DNA from: Rhizobium metallidurans
Lineage (GTDB): Bacteria > Pseudomonadota > Alphaproteobacteria > Rhizobiales > Rhizobiaceae
DNA: 32,658 bases
Reading direction: 5' to 3'
NCBI RefSeq assembly: GCF_014196505.1
Contig: NZ_JACIDW010000025.1
Coordinates: forward strand, 1-32,658
Positions 8,201 through 16,486 of the stretch are shown in pieces (positions within the stretch are counted from its first letter, which is position 1; every line of letters starts with the position of its first letter). Made by a program: the position numbers and the translations under genes. The notes beneath the pieces are model-generated. The model did not search any database. It was not told the DNA's origin and worked only from the letters and a program-made list of their open reading frames with translations.

Positions 8201-9457
8201 CTACTCGGCCGCCCCCGCCGCCTGACGCCCCCGCCCGCCCGGCAGCGGCGGAAACGCCAGCGCGATCGCGGCCGCCCCGAGCCCGACCAGCGCCGAGCCG
8301 ATGAACAGCCAGGAGTAATTGGCGAAGCTGTCGAAGATCCAGCCGCCGATCAGCGGCCCGAAGGCCATGCCGAGGCTGGAGAGCATGGTGGCGGCGCCGA
8401 AGACCGTGCCGATGATCTTCTGCCCGAAATATTCGCGCGCCAGGACCGCGTAGAGCGGCATGACGCCGCCATAGGCGCTGCCGAAGACCACCGCCAGCGC
8501 GTAGAACTCCCCGAGCCGGCTGACGAAGAGATAACCCATCAGCGCCGCCGCCTGGATCAGCAACCCGCCGACGATGACGGGCTTGACGCCGATGCGATCG
8601 GCAAGCGTACCGTAGATCAGCCGGCCGCCGAGCCCCGCCAGCCCCTCGACGCTGTAGATACTGACCGCCGCCATCGGCGCCACGCCGCAGAGCGTCGCAT
8701 AGCTCACCATGTGGAAGATCGGCCCAGAATGCGCGGCGCAGCAGGCGAAGAAGGTGAGCCCGAGCACGATGAACTGCGGCGAGCGGAACACCCGCGACAA
8801 GGGCACGCCACCCCGCTCCGACGGCAATGCGCCGGTCGCCGTCGCGGCATTGGCCGACGCGGCGGTCTCTCCCTCGGCATCGTCGGGCGCACGCCGCACC
8901 ATCAGCGCGGCCGGCAGAAGCAGAACCCAGGCGCCGATGCCGATGATCAGCATCGCGGTGCGCCAGTCATAGGCGGAGATCAGGAAGCGGGCGAAGGGCG
9001 AGATCGTCATCGGCGCCACGCCCATGCCGGCCGAGACCAGCGAAACGGCAAGCCCCCGGTGCTCGTCGAACCATGCGGTTGTCGCCGCGATCATCGGCGC
9101 GAAGAAGGTGCTGGCGGCGATGCCGACGAGAATACCGTAGCTCAGCTGGAATTGCAGGAGCGTCACCGCCCGGCTGGAGAGCACCAGCGCCAGCCCGAGC
9201 AGTGCCGCCCCGACAAGCACCACCGCGCGCGGCCCGAACCGGTCGCTGGCGGCGCCCCAGACGAAGCCGCCGATCCCCATGACGATGAAGTTGAGCGTCA
9301 TCGCGCTGGCGATTCCGATATGCGACCAGCCGGTATCGAGCGCGATCGGCTCCTGGAAGATCGCCAGCGAAAACATCGCCCCCAGCGCCACGCAGGTCAT
9401 CAGCGCCCCCGCCGCCACGATCACCCACCGATAGGACCCCTGATGCGAATGGCTCAT
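8201..9457 (-). CDS. MFS transporter
   Basis: A 418-residue major facilitator protein with about twelve hydrophobic segments and a central hydrophilic loop (around residues 195-230) rich in Ala and Glu. The conserved loop after TM2 appears as GAASDRFGPR, and its counterpart in the second half as GTLADRIGVKP. The pattern resembles MFS members of the oxalate/formate antiporter-like or monocarboxylate group, but the substrate cannot be read from the sequence. I chose the ATG at 9457, ten bases after GGGAGG, rather than the 84-nt upstream extension. No adjacent regulator or enzyme gene hints at the cargo. The 282 bp beyond the start (9458-9739) hold no other gene. Confidence 0.85.
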   Translation of the reverse strand: MSHSHQGSYRWVIVAAGALMTCVALGAMFSLAIFQEPIALDTGWSHIGIASAMTLNFIVMGIGGFVWGAASDRFGPRAVVLVGAALLGLALVLSSRAVTLLQFQLSYGILVGIAASTFFAPMIAATTAWFDEHRGLAVSLVSAGMGVAPMTISPFARFLISAYDWRTAMLIIGIGAWVLLLPAALMVRRAPDDAEGETAASANAATATGALPSERGGVPLSRVFRSPQFIVLGLTFFACCAAHSGPIFHMVSYATLCGVAPMAAVSIYSVEGLAGLGGRLIYGTLADRIGVKPVIVGGLLIQAAALMGYLFVSRLGEFYALAVVFGSAYGGVMPLYAVLAREYFGQKIIGTVFGAATMLSSLGMAFGPLIGGWIFDSFANYSWLFIGSALVGLGAAAIALAFPPLPGGRGRQAAGAAE

Positions 9458-9739
9458 GATCGTGCATCCTCCCTGATCGAAAGCCTCCTTGGCCAAAGCG
9501 GCGCGCAACCCCGATCGAACCGCGTCCGCGGGGCGCCCCACGGGCCTTGCTGTCTGAAAGACGTCCCGGCCCCGGCCTTCCCGACACCGGCGCCACGCTT
9601 TTTTGCCCGCGCCGCCGGATAGCCGTCCTCCAGGCCCAGGCGGCGCTAAGACCCAAAAATAGTCGTATATATTAAATCAGGATTATTAGACAAAGCCAGG
9701 TCGGCGTGAGATTCTTCCGCGATGGAATCAGGAAACGAG

Positions 9740-9973
9740 ATGGCCGACGAACGTTATTTATATGATTCGAAGTCGCACAAGGCGGTCATGTATCAGGCCG
9801 GCGAGCATCTCTACCCCATTTCAGGCAACAAGGCGCAGCACTGGATCTCGGGAGACTATATCTTCTCCCTGGAAACGCAGGCCATTACTTACTGGATACT
9901 CGGAAACGACGTCTACGGCCATGTCGGCAACGGCGAATTGACCCGCGAGCCGGTTTATTACTTCGCCGGCTGA
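9740..9973 (+). CDS. Small conserved-looking protein of unknown function
   Basis: This 77-residue protein is not recognised. It is rich in Tyr, Trp, Gly and His and reads like a small beta-sheet protein, with repeated short strands such as RYLYDS, GEHLYPI, HWISGDYIFSL and YWILGNDVYGHVG. The ATG at 9740 is preceded by AGGA with 6-nt spacing; an ATG at 9722 is less well placed. The upstream 80 bp are unusually AT-rich for this window, consistent with a dedicated promoter, though I could not choose boxes with confidence. It has no signal peptide, converges on der and stands alone. Codon use looks native. Confidence 0.65.
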   Translation: MADERYLYDSKSHKAVMYQAGEHLYPISGNKAQHWISGDYIFSLETQAITYWILGNDVYGHVGNGELTREPVYYFAG

Positions 9974-10036
9974 CGCGGCACGGCGTGCTATCCGACGGGA
10001 AGATGCCGGGCGCGGCGCTGGACCGCACCCGATCTG

Positions 10037-11476
10037 TTACTTGGCCGGCTGCGGCTTGCGACGTCCGCCGCTCTTCGATTCGTACGGATTGTCCTTCTCA
10101 CGATACATGATCCGGATCGGCACGCCGGGCATGTTGAAATCCGTGCGCAGGCTGTTGACCAGATAGCGCGTATAGGATTCCGGCAGCGCGTCGGCGCGGG
10201 TACACGAGATCATGAAGGCCGGCGGACGGGCCTTGACCTGGGTCATGTATTTCAGCTTCAGGCGGCGGCCGGAGACGGCCGGTGGCGGATGCTGCGTCGT
10301 GATCGAATCGAGCCAGCGGTTGAGCTTGGCGGTCGAGATGCGGCGGTTCCACGTCATGTCGGTATCGATGATCGACTGCATCAGCTTGTCGAGGCCGCGC
10401 CCGGTCTGGCCGGAGATCGGCACGGCGCGGATGCCGCGCGCCTGCGGCAACAGCCGCTCGGTCTTCTCGCGCAGGTCCGCCAGAAGCGCCTGCGGCTCGT
10501 CGATCAGATCCCACTTGTTGAAGGCGAGAACGGCGGCGCGTCCCTCGCGAACCACGAGGTCGACCAGCTGCAGGTCCTGCTTCTCGAAGGGAATGGTCGC
10601 GTCGAAGACGATGACCACGGTCTCGGCGAAGCGGATGGAGCGCAAAGAATCGGCGACCGACAGCTTCTCGAGCTTCTCGGTGACGCGCGCCTTGCGGCGC
10701 ATGCCTGCGGTATCGAACATCTTGATGGTGCGGCCGTGCCAGTCCCACTCGACGGAAATGCTGTCACGGGTAATCCCGGCCTCGGGGCCGGTGAGCAAGC
10801 GGTCCTCGCCGAGGAAGCGGTTGATCAGCGTCGACTTGCCGGCATTCGGGCGGCCGATGATCGCCACGCGCAGCGGCTTGGTGTCGTCGTATTCGGGCTC
10901 GTAGTCCTCGTCCTCTTCCATCTCGCGGGGAAGATTGACGTTGGTCTCGGCGATGTCTTCCTTCGGCGGATAGGCGCGATCCTCGCCGACCGCTTCCACG
11001 ATCGCGTCGCGCAGGTCGAGCATGCCCTGCCCGTGTTCTGCCGAAATCGGCACCGGCTCGCCGAGGCCCAGCGTATAGGCGTCGTAGAAGCCGCCGTCGG
11101 AGCCCTTGGCTTCCGACTTGTTGGCGACGAGCACGACCGGCTTGCCGCGACGGCGCAGCATCTCGGCCAGTTCCTTGTCGACAGGCGTCAGGCCGAACTT
11201 GGCATCGACCAAGAAGAGCGAGATATCGGCCTCGTCGATCGCCGCTTCCGTCTGGACGCGCATGCGGCCCTGCAGGCTTTCGGCGTCGGCCTTTTCGAGG
11301 CCGGCGGTATCGATGATGGTGAAGGTCAGCCCCATCAGGCGCGCATCGCCGGGACGGCGGTCGCGGGTGACGCCGGGCGTGTCGTCGACAAGCGCCAGCT
11401 TCTTTCCGACCAGCCGGTTGAAAAGCGTCGACTTGCCGACATTCGGGCGACCGACGATCGCGACCGTAAAGCTCAT
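10037..11476 (-). CDS. der: Ribosome biogenesis GTPase Der (EngA)
   Basis: Der is an essential tandem GTPase that acts in maturation of the 50S ribosomal subunit. The 479-residue protein has both G domains. In the first, G1 is GRPNVGKS (9-16), G3 DTAG (56-59) and G4 NKSE (119-122), where NKxD is usual. In the second, G1 is GRPNAGKS (208-215), G3 DTAG (255-258) and G4 NKWD (320-323). A KH-like C-terminal domain follows, ending in a basic Lys/Arg tail. The acidic linker at about 185-200 is typical of alphaproteobacterial members. It follows the TPR-protein gene by 15 nt on the same strand, so the two likely share a transcript. Confidence 0.97.
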   Translation of the reverse strand: MSFTVAIVGRPNVGKSTLFNRLVGKKLALVDDTPGVTRDRRPGDARLMGLTFTIIDTAGLEKADAESLQGRMRVQTEAAIDEADISLFLVDAKFGLTPVDKELAEMLRRRGKPVVLVANKSEAKGSDGGFYDAYTLGLGEPVPISAEHGQGMLDLRDAIVEAVGEDRAYPPKEDIAETNVNLPREMEEDEDYEPEYDDTKPLRVAIIGRPNAGKSTLINRFLGEDRLLTGPEAGITRDSISVEWDWHGRTIKMFDTAGMRRKARVTEKLEKLSVADSLRSIRFAETVVIVFDATIPFEKQDLQLVDLVVREGRAAVLAFNKWDLIDEPQALLADLREKTERLLPQARGIRAVPISGQTGRGLDKLMQSIIDTDMTWNRRISTAKLNRWLDSITTQHPPPAVSGRRLKLKYMTQVKARPPAFMISCTRADALPESYTRYLVNSLRTDFNMPGVPIRIMYREKDNPYESKSGGRRKPQPAK

Positions 11477-11491
11477 TGAAATACCCTAAAC

Positions 11492-12175
11492 TCAGCCCTG
11501 TGCGGCGGGCGCCTTGCCGGATGCAATGATGTTATCAAGCATCATCTGGGCGCGATTGGCAACATTGCGCGGTGTCTGCGCATCGTCGGCGATCGCCTGG
11601 TACCACTGGCGGGCCTGGACCATGTTGCCGGCCTTGTAGGCGGCAAGGCCGAGCGCTTCGCGAGCGGAGTGGCGGAACGGGTTGGTCGGAACGGCCATTT
11701 CCTCGACCTGGGCCGAGACCTGTTCATAGGTGCCGTTTTCGATCAGCAGCCATGCGGCGCGGATCTTGGCGGCGTTGCGGATGGCGACCGGCGCCTTGGC
11801 GTCCTTGCCGATCACGTCGAAGGCGGCCACGGCGCCCGCGGCGTCGCCCTTCTGCGCGATGACAGAGGCGGCACGCAGGCGCGCCAGGATCGGATAGTCG
11901 CCATAGCCTTCCTTCTCGAGCTTTTCGAGCGCCGTCAGCGCCTCGTCGCTCTTGTTCTCGTCGGCAAGCTTCATGGCGGCGATGAACTGGTCGCCGGTGC
12001 CCGACGACTGGTTGCTGTCCCAATACTGGAACACCTTGTAGCCGACCGTTCCGAGGACGATGAGGACGGCCAGCACGATCAGGTAGCGGCCGAAGCGATG
12101 CCACGCACCCTTCATCTGGTCCGATCGCAGTTCCTCATTGACTTCACGAATGAAGCTATCGTCGTTGAATGCCAT
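11492..12175 (-). CDS. Membrane-anchored TPR protein, YfgM-like
   Basis: A 227-residue protein with an N-terminal cytoplasmic segment, one membrane span at about residues 29-47 (LIVLAVLIVLGTVGYKVF) and a periplasmic part built of helix pairs that resemble tetratricopeptide repeats (YfgM/TPR_21-like family). In enterobacteria YfgM is encoded next to bamB and der and associates with the Sec translocon and periplasmic chaperones; a similar scaffold role is likely here but unproven. The gene lies just upstream of der, the same linkage, which supports the family call. No catalytic motif is seen. The ATG at 12175 starts the MAFNDDSFIREV segment common in alphaproteobacterial homologues. Confidence 0.82.
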   Translation of the reverse strand: MAFNDDSFIREVNEELRSDQMKGAWHRFGRYLIVLAVLIVLGTVGYKVFQYWDSNQSSGTGDQFIAAMKLADENKSDEALTALEKLEKEGYGDYPILARLRAASVIAQKGDAAGAVAAFDVIGKDAKAPVAIRNAAKIRAAWLLIENGTYEQVSAQVEEMAVPTNPFRHSAREALGLAAYKAGNMVQARQWYQAIADDAQTPRNVANRAQMMLDNIIASGKAPAAQG

Positions 12176-12278
12176 TCTCGTCTCCGGCCCGGATATGCAA
12201 AATCATGCGGGTTGCACGCACATTGTCGGGCCTTCTACCCCATTTTGCAGCCGTTGTAAGGGGGATGTGTAAGAATCG

Positions 12279-12863
12279 TTACATCACAAGCGGTGAAACG
12301 CCGATCACCAGTTCGTGCAGTTTGAAGAGAATGGCCGCCCAAAGCACCACGCCGATGATCACGGCATAGAGATCGTACTTGGCCGACACGAAGACCGGCA
12401 GCTTGATCTCGCCGTTGCGCAGCCGCTGCTTCATCGAGATCCGCAGCAGCACCGCCCAGGCGAGGAAGGCGCCGAACAGCACGATCGCCTCGGGTTCGCC
12501 GTTGGCCAGAAGATGCGAGAGCGCCCAGATCTTGATCGCCACCAGCAGCGGAAACTTGAGCTTGGTCCTGATGTGCCCGGCGGGCAGGAAGCCCGCCACC
12601 AGACAGATCACCGCGATCAGCATCAGGGTCAGCGTGATATGCGCCACCCAGACCGGCGGATTGTACAGCGTGCCGTACATGCCGCGCGCCTGATCGAAGG
12701 CGTAGGCGAGGAACAGCAGCGTGACGATGCTCAAGATACCATGCACGGCGCCCCAGACCGGCTTGCCGAGCTTGTCGATCATCGCGCGGCGGAGATCAGG
12801 CACGACCACGCGGATCAGGTGAAGGCCGATAAAGAGGACGAGGCTCAATATTAGCAGCTGCAT
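12279..12863 (-). CDS. NnrU-family integral membrane protein
   Basis: A 194-residue protein with about five or six hydrophobic spans. It has the family landmarks: a first span containing GLHLIR, the LGKPVWGAVHGILS loop and a central GHIRTKLKFPLLVAIKIWALSHLLANG block with conserved His. NnrU was first noted beside nitric oxide and nitrite reductase genes and is related to isoprenoid-modifying membrane proteins (15-cis-zeta-carotene isomerase relatives); its reaction in rhizobia is not established. No denitrification gene is nearby. The ATG at 12863 follows AGGAA with good spacing. It is divergent from the deacetylase gene across about 120 bp. Confidence 0.85.
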   Translation of the reverse strand: MQLLILSLVLFIGLHLIRVVVPDLRRAMIDKLGKPVWGAVHGILSIVTLLFLAYAFDQARGMYGTLYNPPVWVAHITLTLMLIAVICLVAGFLPAGHIRTKLKFPLLVAIKIWALSHLLANGEPEAIVLFGAFLAWAVLLRISMKQRLRNGEIKLPVFVSAKYDLYAVIIGVVLWAAILFKLHELVIGVSPLVM

Positions 12864-12985
12864 CGCTAAATTCCTGTTTTGACTATGAGACAGGCTTAGC
12901 TTCACCGATCGGAAAATGCCAGCGGCACCGCAGCTTCGCCTCAATTCTGTACCAGAAAAGCCCGAAACAAATTGTCGCGGTGCCC

Positions 12986-13028
12986 ATGTCTTTCAGTATC
13001 TCTCCCGGTATGTCTTTCAGTATCTCTC
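12986..13028 (+). repeat. 19-nt direct repeat at the deacetylase start
   Basis: ATGTCTTTCAGTATCTCTC occurs at 12986-13004 and again at 13010-13028, a 24-nt period that keeps the reading frame. Each copy carries an in-frame ATG, so the repeat duplicates a possible start codon and a Ser-rich octapeptide. Confidence 0.9.
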
Positions 13029-14203
13029 GTTCCAGCCTCTCCATGCTCGTATCACGTTCCTGCCTTTCGATTTCGCTTGCCCTCTCGATGCTCGTTCCGG
13101 CCGTCGCCCCCGCGACAGCCCAAACCGCGCCAACCCAGACCGTGACTGGCCAAACCTCAACCGGCCAAACCCCGATCGCCCAGACCCCGACCGGCCAGAC
13201 CGCTCCTCCCGCCGTCGATGCCGCTCCGGTCGAGCCCCCCGCCGCTCCCCTCGGCAACGCGGACGCCAAGCCGGCGGAAAAGCCGAAGCAGCTGGTGATG
13301 ATCTCCTTCGACGGCGCCCACGACAACGCGCTGTGGCAAAGGAGCCGCGAGATGGCGACGAGGAACGGCGCGCATTTCACCTATTTTCTCTCCTGCACCT
13401 TCCTGATGAACAAGGAGATGAAGAAGGCCTATCAGGCGCCGTACCAGAAGGCCGGCCGCTCCAATGTCGGCTTTGCCCAGAGCGACGACGAAATCCGCCA
13501 GCGCCTTGACAACATCTGGAACGCCAGCCTCGAGGGCAACGAGATCTCCAGCCACGGCTGCGGCCATTTCGACGGCCGCAAGTGGAGCGAGGCCAACTGG
13601 TCGCAGGAATACACCGACTTCCGCGACACGCTGAGGAACGCCTGGAAGGGCGTCGGCCTGCAAGAGCCGCAGGGCTGGCGGGACCTGGTCGACGATCGCA
13701 TCAGGGGTTTCCGCGCCCCCTATCTTTCGACCACGGAAGGCGCCGACATGATCGCCGCCGAGAAGAAGTCCGGCTTCACCTACGACGCCAGCCTCGTCAC
13801 CAAGGGACCGACCATGCCGGTCGAGGAGGGTGGCATCATCCGCTTCGGGCTGCCGCTGATCCCCGAGGGCCCGCGCGACCGGCCGATCATCGGCATGGAC
13901 TACAACCTATTCGTCCGCCATTCCAAGGGCGAGGAGGACAAGGCCGAAAGCAAGCAGTTCGAGGACCGCGCCTACGCCGCCTTCAAGCGCGCCTTCGACA
14001 AGCAATATGCGGGCGACCGCATCCCGCTGCAGCTCGGCTTCCACTTCGTCGAGATGAACGGCGGCGCCTACTGGCGGGCCCTCGACCGCCTGGTAAGCGA
14101 CGTCTGCCGGCGAGACGACGTCGACTGCGTCAGCTATTCGGAAGCGATCCCCCTGATCAAGGCGCGCGGCAAGCTGAAGACGACGCCGGCTTCGGGGTTG
14201 TGA
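12986..14203 (+). CDS. Secreted polysaccharide deacetylase, NodB-homology family
   Basis: The product has a signal peptide ending near residues 43-46 (APATAQ), then a Pro/Thr/Gln-rich linker with imperfect TGQTP repeats to about residue 75, then a NodB-homology domain from about 100. Motif 1 reads SFDGAHDN, with Asp109 present but Gly110 in place of the second Asp of the usual T-F-D-D; motif 2 is SSHGCGH with His190 and His194; motif 3 is FRAPY (242-246). Relatives remove acetyl groups from polysaccharide or peptidoglycan. The start is uncertain: ATG at 12986, 13010 or 13043 and GTG at 12980 are all in frame and none has a good ribosome site. The ATG at 13043 would give a compact 26-residue signal peptide. 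The gene stands alone. Confidence 0.78.
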   Translation: MSFSISPGMSFSISRSSLSMLVSRSCLSISLALSMLVPAVAPATAQTAPTQTVTGQTSTGQTPIAQTPTGQTAPPAVDAAPVEPPAAPLGNADAKPAEKPKQLVMISFDGAHDNALWQRSREMATRNGAHFTYFLSCTFLMNKEMKKAYQAPYQKAGRSNVGFAQSDDEIRQRLDNIWNASLEGNEISSHGCGHFDGRKWSEANWSQEYTDFRDTLRNAWKGVGLQEPQGWRDLVDDRIRGFRAPYLSTTEGADMIAAEKKSGFTYDASLVTKGPTMPVEEGGIIRFGLPLIPEGPRDRPIIGMDYNLFVRHSKGEEDKAESKQFEDRAYAAFKRAFDKQYAGDRIPLQLGFHFVEMNGGAYWRALDRLVSDVCRRDDVDCVSYSEAIPLIKARGKLKTTPASGL

Positions 14204-14246
14204 GTGGCGGGGCTCGGCCGGATTGCTGAGCGCTTTACCGTGTAAC

Positions 14247-14390
14247 ACCCCCTCTGCCCTGCCGGGCATCTCCCCCACAAGGGGGGAGAAGACTCGCGGT
14301 CATAACTCGCCCAGACAGCAAACGTGGCGCGAGCGGCCACCCCCAGCGTTCTCCCCCTTGTGGGGGAGATGCCGGCAGGCAGAGAGGGTC
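14247..14390. repeat. RIME-like palindromic element, copy A
   Basis: Two arms of about 43 nt (14247-14291 and 14349-14390) are inverted copies with few mismatches, and each arm holds its own palindrome of the type CTCCCCC-ACAAG-GGGGAG. The 57-nt centre contains GCGAGCGGCC. The reverse complement aligns along its whole length with copy B at 14863-15009. Structure and size recall the Rhizobium intergenic mosaic elements; the family name is inferred. Confidence 0.85.
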
Positions 14391-14862
14391 TTTCGTGCAC
14401 AACTCCAGCCGCCCCATACCACCACCCGACCCCACGGGTACGATCACCCACCCCACGAAACAAATCCCTCAACCCGCTCAACACCCTATCACCAGCACCG
14501 CACATTTCTCATCCCCGCCCCGCGCCGCCGCGCCATACTCCCCTCGTCACCGCACTGGGAGCCGGGTCGCGAACCGGATGCTCAGCCGCTCGAAATCCGG
14601 CGTGGGGTGATGGTTGCCAAGGGGATCGAACGCCGTCAGGGCCGATGATCCACCGGCAAGACCGATCCGAGAGACGCTCCTGTCGGGTCGGGCGAACCGG
14701 AAACCGAGGTGATCGGGCAGGCGGACAGCCTGACATCCATACCACCGACAACAAACCGCCTGCCCTTCCCGTTTCATGACGCCGACCGTCGCGAGGTTTT
14801 GCTTCGCGCGCGGCTTTGGCGTGCGTGGTGAGTGGGTGACGGTTGGCGTTGTGCCATTTGAC
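14391..14862. other. Gene-free spacer between two inverted palindromic elements
   Basis: No gene is supported. The first part (14391-14530) is strongly C-rich. A minus-strand open frame reading about 14547-14790 has a protein-like look (it ends FERLSIRFATRLPVR) but lacks a start of its own and any family I recognise, so it could be the relic of a lost gene. No IS ends or tRNA were seen. Confidence 0.5.
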
Positions 14863-15009
14863 GCCCTCTCTGACCTGCCGGCCATCTCCCCCACAAGGGG
14901 GGAGAATGCTGGGGGCGGCCGCTCGCTCCACATTTCCTGTCTGGGCGAGCGCTAACCACGAGTTTTCTCCCCCCTTGTGGGGGAGATGGCCGGCAGGTCA
15001 GAGAGGGTC
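14863..15009. repeat. RIME-like palindromic element, copy B, inverted to copy A
   Basis: Arms at 14863-14906 and 14965-15009 are nearly perfect inverted copies over 44 nt; each contains the internal palindrome CTCCCCC-ACAAG-GGGGGAG. The centre shares GGCCGCTCGC and CTGTCTGGGCGAG with the reverse complement of copy A. The element lies just beyond the bacA terminator. Confidence 0.88.
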
Positions 15010-15035
15010 TTTCGCGCCGCACCCACCCCACAAAC

Positions 15036-15068
15036 AAAAAACGCCGCGCATCCAAGGACACGCGGCGT
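15036..15068 (-). terminator. Intrinsic terminator of bacA
   Basis: On the minus strand ACGCCGCG (15068-15061) pairs perfectly with CGCGGCGT (15048-15041) across a 12-nt loop and runs into six T (15041-15036). It lies 24 nt after the bacA stop. This is the cleanest intrinsic terminator in the window. Confidence 0.88.
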
Positions 15069-15091
15069 CTCCAAAATCCAATCCCGCCCCA

Positions 15092-16363
15092 CTAGCCGTC
15101 GGCGTGCACGACCCCGGCAGCCTCGCGCTCCAGGTAGCGCTGGTCGATCGCGGGAAGCGGCTCGCCATCGATGGCGGATTCGAAGGTGCGAAGGCGCTTG
15201 TAGATGGAGAGCAGCTCGACGATCGTCGTCCAGGAATTGACGAGATACTGGAAGGATTCCCGCACCTGGCCGAAGACGTTCTGGATCTGGCTCATCACGC
15301 CGAGCGTCAACTTGCCGGCGACGATCGAGGGCACGAGGACGAAGGTGCCGAACAGGTTGTCGGCCTGCAGATAGAAGATGCGGGCGACGTTGAAGTACAT
15401 GTAGTGGAAATAGAGGCGGAAGTAGTTGCGTCGGACGTTGGCGAAGAGTTGCGCCACCGTGATCGGATCGGCGCGGTCGTCATGGTCCTCGCCGTAGACC
15501 AGTTCCTTGCGATAGGCCGCCTCGACTCGCTGGTTGCGGAACTCCAGCCCCGGCAGCTTGATGCCAACGGCCGCCAGGAACACCGTTCCGAACAGCGACC
15601 AGAAAATCGCCGCCCAGACGAGCGCATGCGGCACCGTACCGATGATCGGCAATTCCGTGACCGTGGTGGAGAACTTGAACAGCACCGGCAGGAAGGCGAT
15701 CAGCGTCATGATCGAGCTGACGAGGTTGACGCCGAGGCTCTCGACCGTGGTCGAGAAGCGCATGGTATCTTCCTGCACACGCTGCGAGGCGCCCTCGATG
15801 TGGCGCAGCTTCGGCCAGTAGGACATGTAGAATTCGTTCATCGCCGTGCGCCAGCGGAAGATCCAGTGGCTGACGAAGAACAGGTTGAGTACGCCGACGG
15901 TGATCGCCACGAAGGCGATACCGGCAAAACCCGTCATGCCCCAATAGAGATCGGCGGCCGTGGGGATCGGCTCCTGGCGCGCCAGCGCACGCTGGATCAT
16001 GTCGTAGAACGGGCCGTACCAGGCATTGATGGCCACGCTGACCTGCACCGAGAAATAGGTGTTGAAGATGATCAGCGCCGAGCCGAGCACAGACCACATC
16101 TGCCAGCGATGCGGGCTGTAGGTGAACCAGAAGCCGGCGAAGATGGCGACGAAGACGATGTAGTAGACGTAGAACCAGAGGAACGGCGTCGACCAGAACA
16201 CGGAAACACCGACCGGCGCCTCCTGCCCCGGCGCCAGTGGCGGCAGCCCGATCAGGGCGCCGAGGCTCGAGCCTCCGAAATACCAGAGAAGGACGCCGAC
16301 GAGCGCCCAGGCAACGGCCGATGTGAAGAAGAGTTTCGGCTTCGGGAAGTAGGATAGAAACAC
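15092..16363 (-). CDS. bacA: BacA/SbmA-type peptide transporter
   Basis: BacA/SbmA proteins are inner-membrane, proton-driven importers of peptides such as host antimicrobial peptides, bleomycin and microcins; in Sinorhizobium BacA is needed for survival inside nodule cells and affects very-long-chain fatty acids of lipid A. The 423-residue product has multiple membrane spans and the family landmarks SYFPKPKLFF at the start, GVSVFWSTPFLWFYVYY (about 70-90), YFSVQVSVAINAWYGPFYD and the C-terminal SQIQNVFGQVRESFQYLVNSW block. It lacks the ATP-binding domain of the BclA/ABC versions. I chose the GTG at 16363, because the family usually starts at the FPKPK segment and AGGAAA lies upstream; a TTG at 16399 is an alternative. 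It stands alone with its own terminator. Confidence 0.9.
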   Translation of the reverse strand: MFLSYFPKPKLFFTSAVAWALVGVLLWYFGGSSLGALIGLPPLAPGQEAPVGVSVFWSTPFLWFYVYYIVFVAIFAGFWFTYSPHRWQMWSVLGSALIIFNTYFSVQVSVAINAWYGPFYDMIQRALARQEPIPTAADLYWGMTGFAGIAFVAITVGVLNLFFVSHWIFRWRTAMNEFYMSYWPKLRHIEGASQRVQEDTMRFSTTVESLGVNLVSSIMTLIAFLPVLFKFSTTVTELPIIGTVPHALVWAAIFWSLFGTVFLAAVGIKLPGLEFRNQRVEAAYRKELVYGEDHDDRADPITVAQLFANVRRNYFRLYFHYMYFNVARIFYLQADNLFGTFVLVPSIVAGKLTLGVMSQIQNVFGQVRESFQYLVNSWTTIVELLSIYKRLRTFESAIDGEPLPAIDQRYLEREAAGVVHADG

Positions 16364-16486
16364 GGGAGGGATTGCTTTCCTGAACGAGTGTCTTCGCAAG
16401 CTCTATAAGAGCGATTGCGCCGGAAATTAAGGCAGTTCGAACATAGGAGCAATGGCCTGACGGCATTGTTACGCAATTGTAACCGC

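Noticed and set aside
14247..15009. CRISPR-like reading of repeated palindromes
   Set aside because: Only two long inverted copies, no short regular repeat-spacer pattern and no cas genes.
14843..16357. 504-codon plus-strand frame antisense to bacA
   Set aside because: Runs through a palindromic element and mirrors bacA; composition is His/Arg/Asp-rich with no family.
16468..16483. GTTAC-N6-GTAAC inverted repeat between bacA and the MFS gene
   Set aside because: Short, single copy and no conserved regulator to assign; may be chance or part of a weak terminator.
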